This document shows positions 1 through 10,514 of a DNA stretch of 64,000 nucleotides, piece after piece. Below the pieces are notes generated by a model, which worked only from the letters and a program-made list of their open reading frames with translations, had not been told where the DNA came from and did no database searches. This stretch comes from Flaveria trinervia (Eukaryota; Streptophyta; Magnoliopsida; Asterales; Asteraceae). The DNA lies in NCBI GenBank assembly GCA_025506515.1, contig CM046443.1:94080666-94144665 (forward strand), given 5' to 3'. The first letter of the stretch is position 1, and every line of letters begins with the position of its first letter. Made by a program: the position numbers and the translations under genes.

Positions 1-440
1 TTAAAATCTTTGAGCTGGCATTCACTCTTAACAAATTTTTTCTGTTTTTCTCTCCTATTAAATAACTCAACTAATTACTAGTTATATTATTTAATTCTAT
101 TTTTGATTATAAGTTATTTTAGGAAAAAATTAAGAAATAGATCTTTTTATTAATGTTTATTTCTATAGAAACAAATTTTTATAGAAAGAAAATTTTCTAG
201 AACGTACATCATAATTTTTATAAAACATAAGATATTTTAAAAGTGACATTTTTTGAAATGTGTTTTGTTTTTTAACGAAATGTTGATTTATTTTTTAGTA
301 AAAACAAAAAAAGTATAAAAACAAATTTTTAAAAGGTTGATATCATTGTTTTATTACTTATATTACTTACTCACACATAATTTAAATTACCTATTATTTA
401 ATAATTAATAAACTTTTATTTTATTTAATATTTTATTTAT
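1..440. other. AT-rich intergenic DNA, no gene seen
   Basis: I see no coding sequence here. The stretch is strongly AT-rich and leads into the Helitron-like hairpin at 443-463, so part of it may be the 3' portion of an old Helitron. No helicase or other protein motif is visible. Confidence 0.5.
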
Positions 441-472
441 TCAACCCGTGTAATATACGGGTTCACTAAAGA
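431..472 (+). mobile_element. Helitron-like 3' terminal hairpin (remnant)
   Basis: A short hairpin (AACCCGT, 7-nt loop, ACGGGTT; 443-463) is followed a few bases later by a CTAA-like end. The bases before it (tattttatttatt then caacccgtgt) resemble those before the clearer Helitron end at 58636-58665. A hairpin just before a CTRR end is the classical Helitron 3' signature. No transposase is seen here, so it could be a non-autonomous copy or a coincidence. Confidence 0.4.
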
Positions 473-476
473 TATC

Positions 477-553
<77 letters not shown>

Positions 554-563
554 TGTGTGTGTG
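477..563. repeat. Compound (GT)n(AT)n(GT)n microsatellite
   Basis: A GT run passes into a long uninterrupted TA run and back into GT. It begins within ten bases of the Helitron-like hairpin, the same arrangement as at 58666-58738. Confidence 0.95.
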
Positions 564-1739
564 GAGAGTAAATATGGTGTAAATATTTACTTTGAATATG
601 TTTTAACTTTTATTACTTATTAGTGTCATCCCAAGGTTGCTTCCCTACGATTTCTAGAAAAACAATCGTTGAAAGCACATGTGACCTTCTGTCGCATTTC
701 GCATGTTAATATTACTATTATTATTCTTTCGTATATTGTGACGGTCGGTTTAAAATCATTATCACCACAGAGAAAATAAAAATAAAATGGAGACGTATAA
801 TTATTGTTTCAAATTAGTATTCTTAAAAATATATAACATTTTGCCAATTCAGATAAACATTTTAAAATCATCATATTTCATTTTTGTTTGTGTTCAGAAA
901 AACATTCCAAATAAAAAAAATACACTAAACAGGATTTCGCGTTTTACACAAAATATGAAAATATAATCATAATAGAAAAAAGAAAAATAAAATGTTGATC
1001 TTAAAGATAAAACTAAAAATTAAGCCTGCTATGACGGCGACTCAGTTTTAAGGGTTGAAACATAAGTAGAAAAAAGTTATAAACTGATACCGATGTTCAT
1101 TGGTCGGCAATTCTTTATGCTACCAACACGTTACCGCCAACCGCTATAACCTAGGATACTAAAAAAGTACCTTATTTTGGATACAAGTTCAGTTTTTAAC
1201 AAAAAATATTACACAACACTAACAGATGATTTAAACACAACAACAAATTAGTTTTTAATAAAAAAACTAACAAACAAAACTAATCGAAGAAAAATAAAAA
1301 TAAATTCAAAAAGTTAATATGTTAAAAGCATATATTATATATAGTATAATGGGTAGAGTTGTAACTTTTAAAACTTAAAAGTACTAGTATGGAAATATTG
1401 TCAATGAAACGTTGCCAAATGTGGTTTTATAAATGTTTTTGAAATGAAAATTATTTTTGTATCTCTTGCCTTAGGATATGCTCGTAGTTTTGCTCAAGCT
1501 ACTTGATTAGTATAAACATTCGAGCTAAGTGAAATATGAAAGTAGCATGCATATAAGAATTTACATCCTTTTGACTTTCTTTATATTGGAAGCTATACTC
1601 TATTATTTGATACTCATATAATTTAAGATTATTGACAAGTTGGTTTTTTAAACTTGGTATAAAAACATACAAATAAAACAAAATTCAGAAAACAAGTTAA
1701 ACCTTCTTAACTTGTTAATTATAGAAAAACTTCTTAAAC
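564..1739. other. AT-rich intergenic DNA, no gene seen
   Basis: No open frame in this stretch has recognisable protein character. The short antisense ORF near 1499-1681 has low-complexity composition and no motif. Confidence 0.5.
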
Positions 1740-1880
1740 TAGGAGTGTTAAAAAAATTAAGACCAACCAAACCAAAACAATACGAGACGACTGATCCGAT
1801 CCAAACGTTCTAGTTTCACAGTTTGGCGGTTTACCATTTTGGTTCGGTTTTAAACTAGAACCGACCATGTAAAACAAACC
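1740..1880. mobile_element. Possible degenerate non-autonomous DNA element
   Basis: The stretch starts with an aggagtgtt-like end followed by A-rich sequence, and contains repeated aaccaaacc, gatccgatcc, ttggttcggtttt and agaaccgacc strings. Such accgaacc-rich blocks are common in plant MITE-like repeats. Ends and target duplication were not resolved. Confidence 0.25.
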
Positions 1881-2443
1881 ACCATTTAAGCTTTATTACT
1901 TACATGTTTATTATAGTTTTAACAATGTGTAGTTATCTATATGTATTATAATCATGTAACTATTATTTTAGAAGTTCTAATACAAACTAGTTATTTAAAA
2001 CAATTAAAAAAATCAGCTTAAACTGTCAATCTCACACCGTAAGACCGCCTATGTGCTTTGTCCATTCCCGAGACCATAATTAGCGGTCAGACCTAGAATT
2101 TTCATCAAAACCAGCCAAACGAAAGCGTCAACACCGGTGTCTTAATCTCTACAAATACTCCCAAATGGAAGATTTCAAAACAACAATGAATTCAAACAAA
2201 CAAATTGAAACTTAGAGTGGGGGTGATTTCTTTTCCCTGTTCTTAGGCTTTTCTCTCTTGTCTAATAGAATATAATTCTTTTTTGGCTTCTTTCTCTTTT
2301 TAATCATGAATTTCCTTCACCATCATTACACTTCTTGAAAGTATCTCCCAACAACATACCCACACACACATCCTCACTTCCTCACCCCTATCTCTATATG
2401 TATCATGTATGTGTGTGTGTAAATACACATCCATGTGTCTCTC

Positions 2444-2473
2444 ATGGCTAGAAACCAAACCACCTATTTATAA
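2444..2473 (+). promoter_or_regulatory. TATA-like element / possible short uORF upstream of ZPR
   Basis: A TTTATAA string at 2467-2473 lies about 40 nt before the ZPR start codon. The same stretch could be a nine-codon upstream ORF (ATG at 2444, TAA at 2471-2473) if transcription starts further upstream. The two readings exclude each other, and 5' transcript ends would decide. Confidence 0.3.
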
Positions 2474-2508
2474 GGATCTTGCAGCCCATTTCAATACAAT
2501 AAGTGAAC

Positions 2509-2893
2509 ATGTGCACTGGCAATAACAAAGAATACATGGCACCATCTTCTCCTCATTCACTTAACCAAAAGGCAAAATCAAAGTTTCGAATTCGGGTCCA
2601 GGTTCGAATTCGTAGGCTTAAAAGGTACATATGAATTTATTTCTTTCTGGGTATGTATGTTTATTCTCATTTCATCATAATAATTGTGTGTGAATATATG
2701 TATTGCTTTCAGGGCTAATGAATTAATCGAAGAACAGATGAAACACGAGATGGAAGTAAGAAACCTGAGGTTGTACATGGAGAACTTGAGAATCTTGAAA
2801 GAGAATGAAATGCTGAAGAAAAGAGCTAACTTGCTTCATCAAGAGAATCTTGCACTGTTATTAGAATTAGAGAAGAAAAAAGTCAAACTTTGA
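2509..2893 (+). CDS. ZPR: LITTLE ZIPPER (ZPR) microprotein, two exons
   Basis: Exons 2509-2624 and 2713-2893 (with stop) flank an 88-nt GT-AG intron (2625-2712) and join in frame (AG|G, Arg) to give 98 aa. The start is the ATG at 2509; a second ATG lies at codon 10. The N-terminal third is polar and basic. The C-terminal part is a short leucine zipper: RNLRLYMENLRILKENEML, then LKKRANLLHQENLALLLEL, the pattern I know from Arabidopsis ZPR1-4. Family knowledge: ZPRs lack a DNA-binding domain and heterodimerise with the zipper of class III HD-ZIP factors, blocking DNA binding in shoot meristem and leaf polarity control; HD-ZIPIII factors in turn activate ZPR genes. The length fits ZPR1/2 better than the shorter ZPR3/4. 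I saw no perfect HD-ZIPIII palindrome upstream. The subgroup is inference. Confidence 0.88.
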
Positions 2894-3539
2894 TCATATT
2901 TCAAGAACCCTTCACCTTCATGATCATTTTGACACGGGGGCATCTTTGGAATCCAAAAAAAAGAAGAAAAAGTTAGTCTTTTTGGCTAATTGATTTGCTA
3001 GAATTATTGATTATTAGGGTTATGAAGCCAGAAATGATTTTATTAATGATTAATCTATTAGATTAATTATAATTGACTTTGTTATTTTATATTGTTGTTT
3101 AAATTTGATATTAGTATGTAATGATGTATATTTATATTAAAAGGGAGTTGACGTTCAAAAAGTCAACCCTCGAGCCACTAATAGTTGGGGATATTGATAT
3201 TAAGTGTTGGATGATTTATATAATTACATTTGTAGTTAAGATGACAAACTATCAGCCTTTTGTACGTTTGAATTACTGTTATAAACTTATAATATCAATC
3301 ATAGATTCAAGTATATTTTTTATAAGTAGCATATAATTAATGGATAACATTATAGTAAGGTTGTCAAGTACCGTTGGAGATTCTTTATACTAATTTAAAA
3401 TGTAACAGATTCTTAATGCTAACTTTAAGTAAAACAGTTGATAAAACTTAAAAAGTCAATTTGACCTGTGGATCATAGATTCATTTAAATTCTTTCAATC
3501 CTAGGTCCAAAAGTGAAGTGGTAGAAACAAATATATCCT
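2894..3539. other. 3' flank of ZPR and AT-rich spacer
   Basis: This holds the presumed 3' UTR of the ZPR gene and AT-rich DNA. The 71-aa open frame at 3121-3336 has no recognisable features. Confidence 0.45.
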
Positions 3540-3800
3540 AATGCTTTGCAACAAACTTGTGGCAAGCAACGCGCTCACTCGTAATTCGGTTCGAGTTTAT
3601 TTGGCTCAGGCTGGTTGACTCGTATAAACTTTCATGTCGAGTTATTTGAGACTCGTACAAACAAAAAACATACAAAATAATCAAAAAAATTTTAAAAATG
3701 AGCCAACTCACCAAGCCACAAGCTAACTCGAGTTGGATATGAGCTGCATACAAGCTTGGCTTCCAGCTCAAATCAGAGCTCATGTGAACTATGTACCGAC
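3540..3800. mobile_element. Degenerate DNA-element fragment rich in gagct/ctcgag strings
   Basis: Repeated strings such as ttcggttcgagtt, gttgactcgt, ctaactcgagttgg and gcttggcttccagctc resemble the block at 17041-17860. This style is typical of plant MITE or non-autonomous hAT-like repeats. No clean terminal inverted repeat or target duplication was found. Confidence 0.35.
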
Positions 3801-4853
3801 AATGTGTCATGGGTCACAGTGTGCCGACTGTTCAAACAAGACACATTTGTTGGTGAAAAGTGTACTAATAAGACCCATCACGAGAATGTTATAATGGATG
3901 ATCGTTATACGTATGTTATAAGCAATTTTCATACTAACAATTATGTGAATAGTCCTTGGATCTAAATCACTGCACCCATTATATCAATAGCTGATAAGCA
4001 ATAATGTAATTGGTTGCTGGTGAATGGTAATCTAGATAAGATTCGACCCATGTTTTTGAACCTCGTAATAGAGTAACACTAATACTATGAAATGTAGCAA
4101 TATGAATGATGAAACCATTGAGTTAAAATAGTCCTCTCTTATAATCAAGTTAACAGAGTTTGGGATATCTAGGTAAATGACTAGCTCACAAGTTATAACG
4201 GGTTTAAGCAGGGGCGAGTCAAGCCCGAGTTATTAAAATTTTACTGGATAACTGGATCCCGCATGTGAAGATAGTTCACTTGGTAGAGTTGCATATTGAA
4301 AACGAACACCATATTGTACTTTTGGAAGAAAGAAAAATATGATTCCGTATGAACCGAGCACTGATTAGTATACAAATGTAGAGCATTAACCCATAGAAAA
4401 TTTATTATTTCACCATTCTCTGTTTCATCAGTTATTGAAGAAAAAGAACACAAATTATACAAGAAACTAAGTTAACCTTGACAACACTGAAGACATTTCT
4501 TCAAAGAAATCAAATCCTTCTTCTTGTGTGTGTCTTCGTCATCTTCTTAAAAAAGATGAAGTGACAAATACCTTAAAGAGAATTCATAGAGAAAACATGA
4601 ATATACAAAACCTTGAATACAAATATAAATTCTGAAAGGTCAAAGCATAAATCTTATTCTTCATTCTTCATGAGTTTCTTGAAAAAGATGAACCAAAAAA
4701 ATCAGAAAGTAAAACTTGAAAAAAACAAGGTCAAAGGAATACAAAAACCACACCTAGGAGTGCAACATATCTTAAATCTAATCATCTTCTTCAAGAAGAT
4801 CAAAAGGATTATAAAGAAGATGGAGAAGAGTAAAACAATCATTCTCCCAGCTT
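3801..4853. other. Intergenic DNA, no gene seen
   Basis: AT-rich, with a lysine-rich chance ORF near 4613-4855 and small inverted repeats around atcttctt/aagaagat. I cannot support a gene here. Confidence 0.45.
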
Positions 4854-4858
4854 AATGG

Positions 4859-5018
4859 TAAAGGAACTTATGGTGTCAATCGAATTGTCCCATTAGCCAT
4901 GATCATAAACCCTTTAAATAGGGTAAACATGAAACTGATCTATCCTCTAAACTTGGAAGAGATAAATATTGATACAAAATTTGAATCCCAAAGTTTATCT
5001 CTAATATTATCTCTAATA
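4859..5018 (-). repeat. 3' LTR of the Ale-like Copia element
   Basis: 160 bp, nearly identical to 9332-9491. It abuts the TSD aatgg on its outer side and the polypurine tract on its inner side. The first bases of the LTR (- strand TATTAG) contain the pol stop codon. Confidence 0.95.
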
Positions 5019-8000
5019 GTCCCCCACAGTTGGAGCGGGAGAAGGACGACTGCTCAAACTGTCTCGAAAACTGGTATATAGCTGCCTAGGTAACCCTTTG
5101 GTGAAGATGTCGGCATATTGAGATGCCGATGGCACATGCAATACACAGATGTGGCCGATTTGAACTTTCTCTCTAACGAAATGGATGTCGATTTCTACGA
5201 GTTTCGTACGTTGGTGTTGAATCGGGTTTTGCGACAAGTAAACGGCCGACACGTTATCGCAATATACTATAGTAGCCTTCCGGATAGGAGTGTGTAGCTC
5301 AAGAAGCAGGTTACGCAGCCATGTAGCTTCCGCAACCGCGTTTGCAACACCGCGGTATTCGGCCTCGGCACTTGACCGTGAAATAGTGGGTTGTCTCTTA
5401 AAAGACCATGAAATAAGATTATCACACAAGAAGACGCAATACCCAGAAGTGGACCGTCTAGAATCGGGGCAGCCTCCCCAATCGGCATCCGAGTAGGCCG
5501 TTAACGTGAGAGAAGGGGATGGTATGAGTTGTAATCCGTAGGTAATGGTACCCGCAAGATACCGTAGGATCCGTTTCAAAAACTGAAAATGTGGCTCTCG
5601 GGGGTTATGCATGAAAAGGCATACTTGTTGAACTACATAAGCGATGTCCGGCCTAGTGAAAGTAAGATACTGCAAAGCTCCAGCCAAGGTTCGGTATAAC
5701 GGTCCATCAGAAAAGAAAGCCCCGATGGTGGCGCTCAATTTGGTGGATGTATCGATGGGTGTAGCACATGGCTTGCAATTAGTCATCCCTGCGCGTTTCA
5801 AGATGTCCCGAGTATATTGTGTTTGAGATAAGAATAAACCGTGTTTATCCCTGGTGGCTGTAATGCCCAAAAAATGATGTAGAGACCCAAGATCCGTCAT
5901 GGGGAACTCGGTAGCCAGAGTGCGAATAACATGTTGTAAGAAGGACGGGTCGGAGGCGGTGAGCACTATATCATCCACGTAGAGTAATAAGAAAGCCCGT
6001 GTGGTTCCTGTTGAGTAGATTAACAAGGAGTTATCACATTTACTACTTCGGAATCCGTGCATAATAAATGCCGAGAACCGATGGTACCATGCCCTGGGGG
6101 CTTGTTTGAGTCCGTAAAGGGACTTCTTCAATCAACAGACAAAGGTGGGGGCTCGTGGGTCGACAAACCCCGGTGGTTGATGCATGAAGACTGTTTCTTG
6201 GAGCTTTCCATGAAGGAAGGCGTTCTTCACGTCTAATTGGTGAATGGGCCATCCATGCGAGACTGCTATTAAGCTCAGGACGGTGCAAATCGTGGCCGGT
6301 TTGACCACCGGGCTAAAAGTGTCATGGCAATCGATACCCACGGTTTGTGATTTTCCGTTAACAACTAACCGAGCCTTGTATCGTTCCAAGGAACCGTCTG
6401 GTTTGAATTTGTGGCGAAAGAGCCACATGCAACGTATAACCGAGTGGTCGAGTGATTTCGGTACCAACTCCCATGTCTCATTCTCTTGTAACGCAATAAA
6501 TTCATTGTCCATGGCACATTTCCAATTCGGGTCTGATAGGGCATGCGTGTATGATTTTGAAACAGGCGTAATCGGTGGTGTGGATGTGGTATGGAGGTTC
6601 AGACGGGTGATAGGTTTGGTGATGCCAGCCTTGGCACGGGTCGTCATTGGATGGGTAGCGGTGTGGGGATGGGCAGGAGTGTGGTGGTTGGTTGAGGTGT
6701 TCGGAGATGGGGCGGGAGTAGGTGATTGTTGGTGAGGACTGGCTGTGGGTTTTGGTGATTGTTGGTTAGGAGAGGTTGGTGGATCTGTCGGTGTGGGTGG
6801 CGAGGGTGGTGCTGTAGGGTGGTTGGTGGGTTGTGGATAGGGAAAGGAATATGGGTGTAGTGGTGAAGGATCCTCAAGGAATTCGTAAGAAGGTTGGATT
6901 GGGGGGTTGTTGTATGGAAACGAGTGTTCATCGAAAACCACATGTGAGAGTATTACTTTGCTAGAGATGGGGTCGAGGCAACGATATCCCCTAAAGTGTT
7001 CCGGGTATCCAAGAAAGATACACCGTGTGGATCGGGTGTGCAATTTATGTGGTTGGGTGGCTGCGATGTTAGGATAACACGCGCAGCCGAACACACGAAG
7101 GTGGTCATAGGTAGGGTGGCGGAGGTAGAGGGCAAACGTTGGTGTAGAAAAGTTTAAACGCTTTGTGGGTAGAATATTATGGAGATAGACTGCAGTATGT
7201 AATGCTTCGACCCAGAAAGGTGGTGGAAGTCGAGCATGGGTGAGTAGGGTGCGGACGATGTCGTTAAGTCGTTGGATCATTCGTTCAGCTCGTCCGTTTT
7301 GTTGTGAAGTTTGGGGACACGAGAAACGAAAGACTGGGCCATGGTTATGGGCAAAGGATTTGAATTCGTGGTTATCAAACTCGCCTCCAAGATCACATTG
7401 AAAGGTTTTTATTTTCCGATTAAATTGTGTGTGAATGAGTTTATGAAACTTTGAGAAATTAGTGAAAGTTTCGGATTTATATTTCAACGGGTAGATCCAT
7501 ACGTAATGCGTATAGTTATCGATCAAAACCATGTAATATTTATACCCGGATTTGCTTAGAATGGGCGATGTCCACAAATCACAATGAATTAAATCAAGAT
7601 GTGCATGCATACGAGATAATGAATCATAAAAAGGCAACCTTGTGTGTTTAGAAAGTTGACATGAATGACATAAAGTAGAAATCCTAGGTTTATTACATGG
7701 AATTAAAAAAACGACTACGAAGTAAATGCATAATAGATTCTCCGGGGTGGCCAAGTCGGTTATGCCATTGGTCACTTGTAGAAACAAAGGCGAAAGCAGT
7801 TGGTGCGGTAAGTGGGTAGAGATCACCGGTACTATTGTGGCAGGAAAGAAGTGTTCCACTCTTGAGGTCCTTCACAGAAAAGCCAAAAGGATCAAATTCA
7901 ACGGATGTGTTGTTGTCAATGGTGAATTTTCTAACGGAAAGTAAATTTTTAATGATGTCGGGTGTGTATAGAATGTTATTAAGGCGATAGGTGCGGTTGG

Positions 8001-8465
8001 GTGTTGGGTGTGTGGTGTTACCAGACCCGTAGATTAGTAACGAGTTGCCATTGCCAACGAAAATATTGGAAACGTGAGAAGAGAACAAGGGAGTGGTACG
8101 TTTACCTTGATCGGAAGTGAGATGAGAAGAAGCCCCGGTGTCCATGTACCATGCTGGATCCGTGCTGTTTAGGTGAGCCTGTTGCAAAGCCAGGCCTAGG
8201 TCCGATGGGTTGAATGTGTTGAAATCGGCATAGGAGTTAGTGGATCCAAACTCTGCTGGGCCCGCAGAGGGCGGTTGGGCTGCAACATTGGCAGTGGCTT
8301 GGGTACGCGGCGATGGGCCAGGTGGGCCTGTTGGGCTCCAGTGAGGGATCGTGGTCTGTTGGCGTTGTTGGGTTGGTAGGGCAGTTGGGTAAGGTGCGGG
8401 CGGTGGTGTCCAGGTTTGCTGCCATTGTGGGCTTTGGCCGTCCATTGCTGAAAATGGGGTGATGT
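5013..8465 (-). pseudogene. Copia pol (protease-integrase-RT-RNase H), broken
   Basis: Protease: DTGASSHLT near 8140. GAG-pre-integrase: WHNRLGHPG and CHSCQLSKH (7640-7770). Integrase core: HCDLWTSP, then CDLGGEFDN, then the Glu in QNGRAERM. In the second motif Leu precedes GGEFD, where I would expect Asn; the Asp is kept. RT: RYKARLVVNG, LDVKNAFLHG and the catalytic YVDD near 5970. RNase H: YSDADWGG and SSAEAEYRG. End: YADIFTKGLP. Breaks: a frame change between gag and protease near 8430-8445, a one-base slip in a run of seven A (+ strand) near 7706-7712, and an in-frame TGA at 6132-6134 before the KKSLYGLKQAPRAW block. The stop codon at 5013-5015 lies inside the LTR. Confidence 0.92.
5019..5028 (-). 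other. Polypurine tract of the Ale-like Copia element
   Basis: The - strand reads GTGGGGGAC directly before the 3' LTR. This is the usual position of the plus-strand primer. The tract is also translated, as the last sense codons of pol. Confidence 0.8.
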
Positions 8466-9286
8466 CTAGTTTTGACCGCGACCTCGTCCTCGTTGATGGC
8501 GTCCCCAGCCCTTCCCGCGACCGCGATAGCCTGGTTGGGGTGGGTAGGGATTTCGGTTGTTGTAGGAAGGTAGTTGAGGTGTTGCTCCGGGTGCTGCCAT
8601 GACGGTGTGCGGTTGTTGTTTTCTTGCGTTTTGACGATGTTGCTCGAGTTGGATCATGCTACGGGCGGTGTCCCAATTTGGAGCACTTTGATTGATGAAG
8701 CTTGAGACGGTGTCGAACTCGGGGGGCAAACCCCAGACTAGTTGTAGAACTAGTCGGGATTCGGTGATCGGGTAATCAACATCCTCGAGTTGGTCTGCCA
8801 GTCTTTAAGACGTTGACAGTACTCGTCCATGGATGAGCAGGAGCCGAGGATAAGGTTACAGAATTCTGATTCAAGGGCCACCGCCCTCGACGATTTATTG
8901 CTAAGGAAGATCTTTTGAATGTTTGTCCATGCTGATCGTGCCGTGGCTTCGTTTTGCAGGACTCGAACCAGGAGATCATCTGATAGCGTGCTATAAATCC
9001 ATTGTAGGACCAAAGCATCTATTTCTTTCCACTGTTCGTATGCCGCGTCACTCTCTGCAGGTGGTTTCGTGCCGTCAATATGGTCCAGAACCTTGTACGC
9101 CGTTGCATGTAGTTTAAAAAGTTTGGTCCACGATGAGTACGTGACCTTGGTTCCATCGAGGGTACGAATCTTAGTCTGGATGTTTGAGACCGAGTATGCT
9201 GGGTGCAAGGCCGTGGCCTTCACTTCTCTGGTGGATGCGCCATCCACGGTTTCATCCTTCTTTTCTTCAGCCATGGGTGGTTGCAA
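8466..9286 (-). pseudogene. Copia gag, frameshifted
   Basis: The N-terminal half (9286 to about 8807) is a UBN2/DUF4219-type Gag domain with LFKLHATAYKVLDHIDG and YSTLSDDLLVRVL. A one-base frame change near 8805 separates it from the second part (8466-8729), which continues with the LPPEFDTVSSFI block and an Arg/Gly-rich tail (GRGKGWGRHQRGRGRG). No CCHC knuckle is visible; the RG-rich tail may serve in RNA binding. An in-frame TAG closes the segment at 8466-8468, just before the protease region. The start is about 30 nt after the PBS; a second ATG lies four codons in. Confidence 0.88.
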
Positions 9287-9315
9287 CGAGTGTAATTTAC
9301 GTGGCTAGGGTAGAT

Positions 9316-9331
9316 GGTGGCTCTGATACTA
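9316..9331 (-). other. Primer binding site (tRNA-iMet type) of the Ale-like Copia
   Basis: The - strand reads TATCAGAGCCACC two to three bases after the LTR. This matches the TGGTATCAGAGCC consensus complementary to the 3' end of plant initiator tRNA-Met. Confidence 0.9.
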
Positions 9332-9491
9332 TAAAGGAACTTATGGTGTCAATCGAATTGTCCCATTAGCCATGATCATAAACCCTTTAAATAGGGTAAA
9401 CATGAAACCGATCTATCCTCTAAACATGGAAGAGATAAATATTAATACAAAATTTGAATCCCAAAGTTTATCTCTAATATTATCTCTAATA
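9332..9491 (-). repeat. 5' LTR of the Ale-like Copia element
   Basis: 160 bp. The differences from the 3' LTR that I see are T/C, T/A and G/A, about 98 percent identity. This implies a fairly young insertion. Confidence 0.95.
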
Positions 9492-9496
9492 AATGG

Positions 9497-10514
9497 TTGT
9501 CCCGTTAATAAACGAAGTTTGAGGAGTGGAACAATATTTTTTGATATGCGATAGGTATGAAACAACATAATTTGCATATATTTCAATAATAATCTAACTC
9601 TATGAAATAAATGATATAAGAGGATCTATGTATTTAATATATACTTTGGTGATTCCACCTCATTTGACCCGTTTCCTTTTTAGCGAATTTTGTTGAGACT
9701 AAATTACATGGTGCGGTATGGCCATGAACATTAATTACATGGTGCGGTATTAGAAAGTACATCTTTGATCTAGATGATTTTAGTTACCAACTAAATCAGG
9801 TTTTTATATCTGTGGAATAGTATTAATTTCCTATGCCAGTCATTTTGTCATTTTTAGTTATGCTTTTTCTTTATCTCGGGTGTGCGCCATTTTATTGTGC
9901 CTTGCGCCTTTGACTACCTAGGTTCCCTTAAAATAATAAACTTTGAAGTTCTGGGCCAGTTAGGTTAGTGCAAGAGGTTACAACTTTGTCATGATAATTT
10001 CATACTTAACAAGTCTGATACAAGGTCTGCAAATTGCACACCGGCAAATCCCTCTTAAAAAACACATAATGTGAGAACTTGTAGATTCTCCTGATAATAA
10101 CACTCTCATTATTAACCATAGGATATGTACACCATCTAAGGAACTGTCTTAGTTTATTGATTAAATGTTCCTAAATTTTCTTATGATGCAAAACAGAAGT
10201 CAAAGTCAATGCAAAGCCCCATGAGAAAAGACCATTTTCAAATAATACATTGCATTAGCATATATAGCATTTACAACTGTACCCTTCTAAATATAATACC
10301 TTTCACATTTCCAGACCATCATAACAGGAAGATTTCAAGAACATCCCTACAGCTTAAATTTCTTGTTCCATTCGTTGTTGTTCTTTAACTAAATTATAAA
10401 TGCAGCTCATGTTGAGTGCCAGATCGACAAAAGATGATAACAAAATTAAGGAAAATTTACCTCAAGAATGTAACACCTACGAAGAAATCACATGCTGCAA
10501 CTTGATACAAATGC
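9497..10514. other. Spacer and 3' region of the DUF2499 gene, no separate gene seen
   Basis: The part nearest 10514 should be the 3' UTR of the - strand gene. A short direct repeat (acatggtgcggtat) occurs at 9707-9720 and 9737-9750. No other coding potential was recognised. Confidence 0.5.

Larger units (their letters stand above)
4859..9491 (-). mobile_element. Ty1/Copia LTR retrotransposon (Ale/Retrofit-like), complete but inactivated
   Basis: The element is 4633 bp, flanked by the 5-bp duplication aatgg (4854-4858 and 9492-9496). The LTRs are 160 bp each and differ at three positions by eye. The order on - is 5' LTR, PBS matching initiator tRNA-Met, gag, protease, integrase, RT, RNase H, PPT, 3' LTR, which is the Copia order. 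LTR ends are TA...TA instead of TG...CA, a minority form known among plant Copia elements. The short LTRs, compact size and YADIFTKGLP-type end suggest the Ale/Retrofit lineage (inference). Two in-frame stops and three or more frameshifts make it defective as read here. Confidence 0.95.

Noticed and set aside
4613..4855. 80-aa lysine-rich frame
   Set aside because: Compositional; no motif, and it is directly followed by the Copia insertion.
6244..6735. 163-aa + strand open frame
   Set aside because: Antisense of the Copia integrase-RT linker; no independent features.
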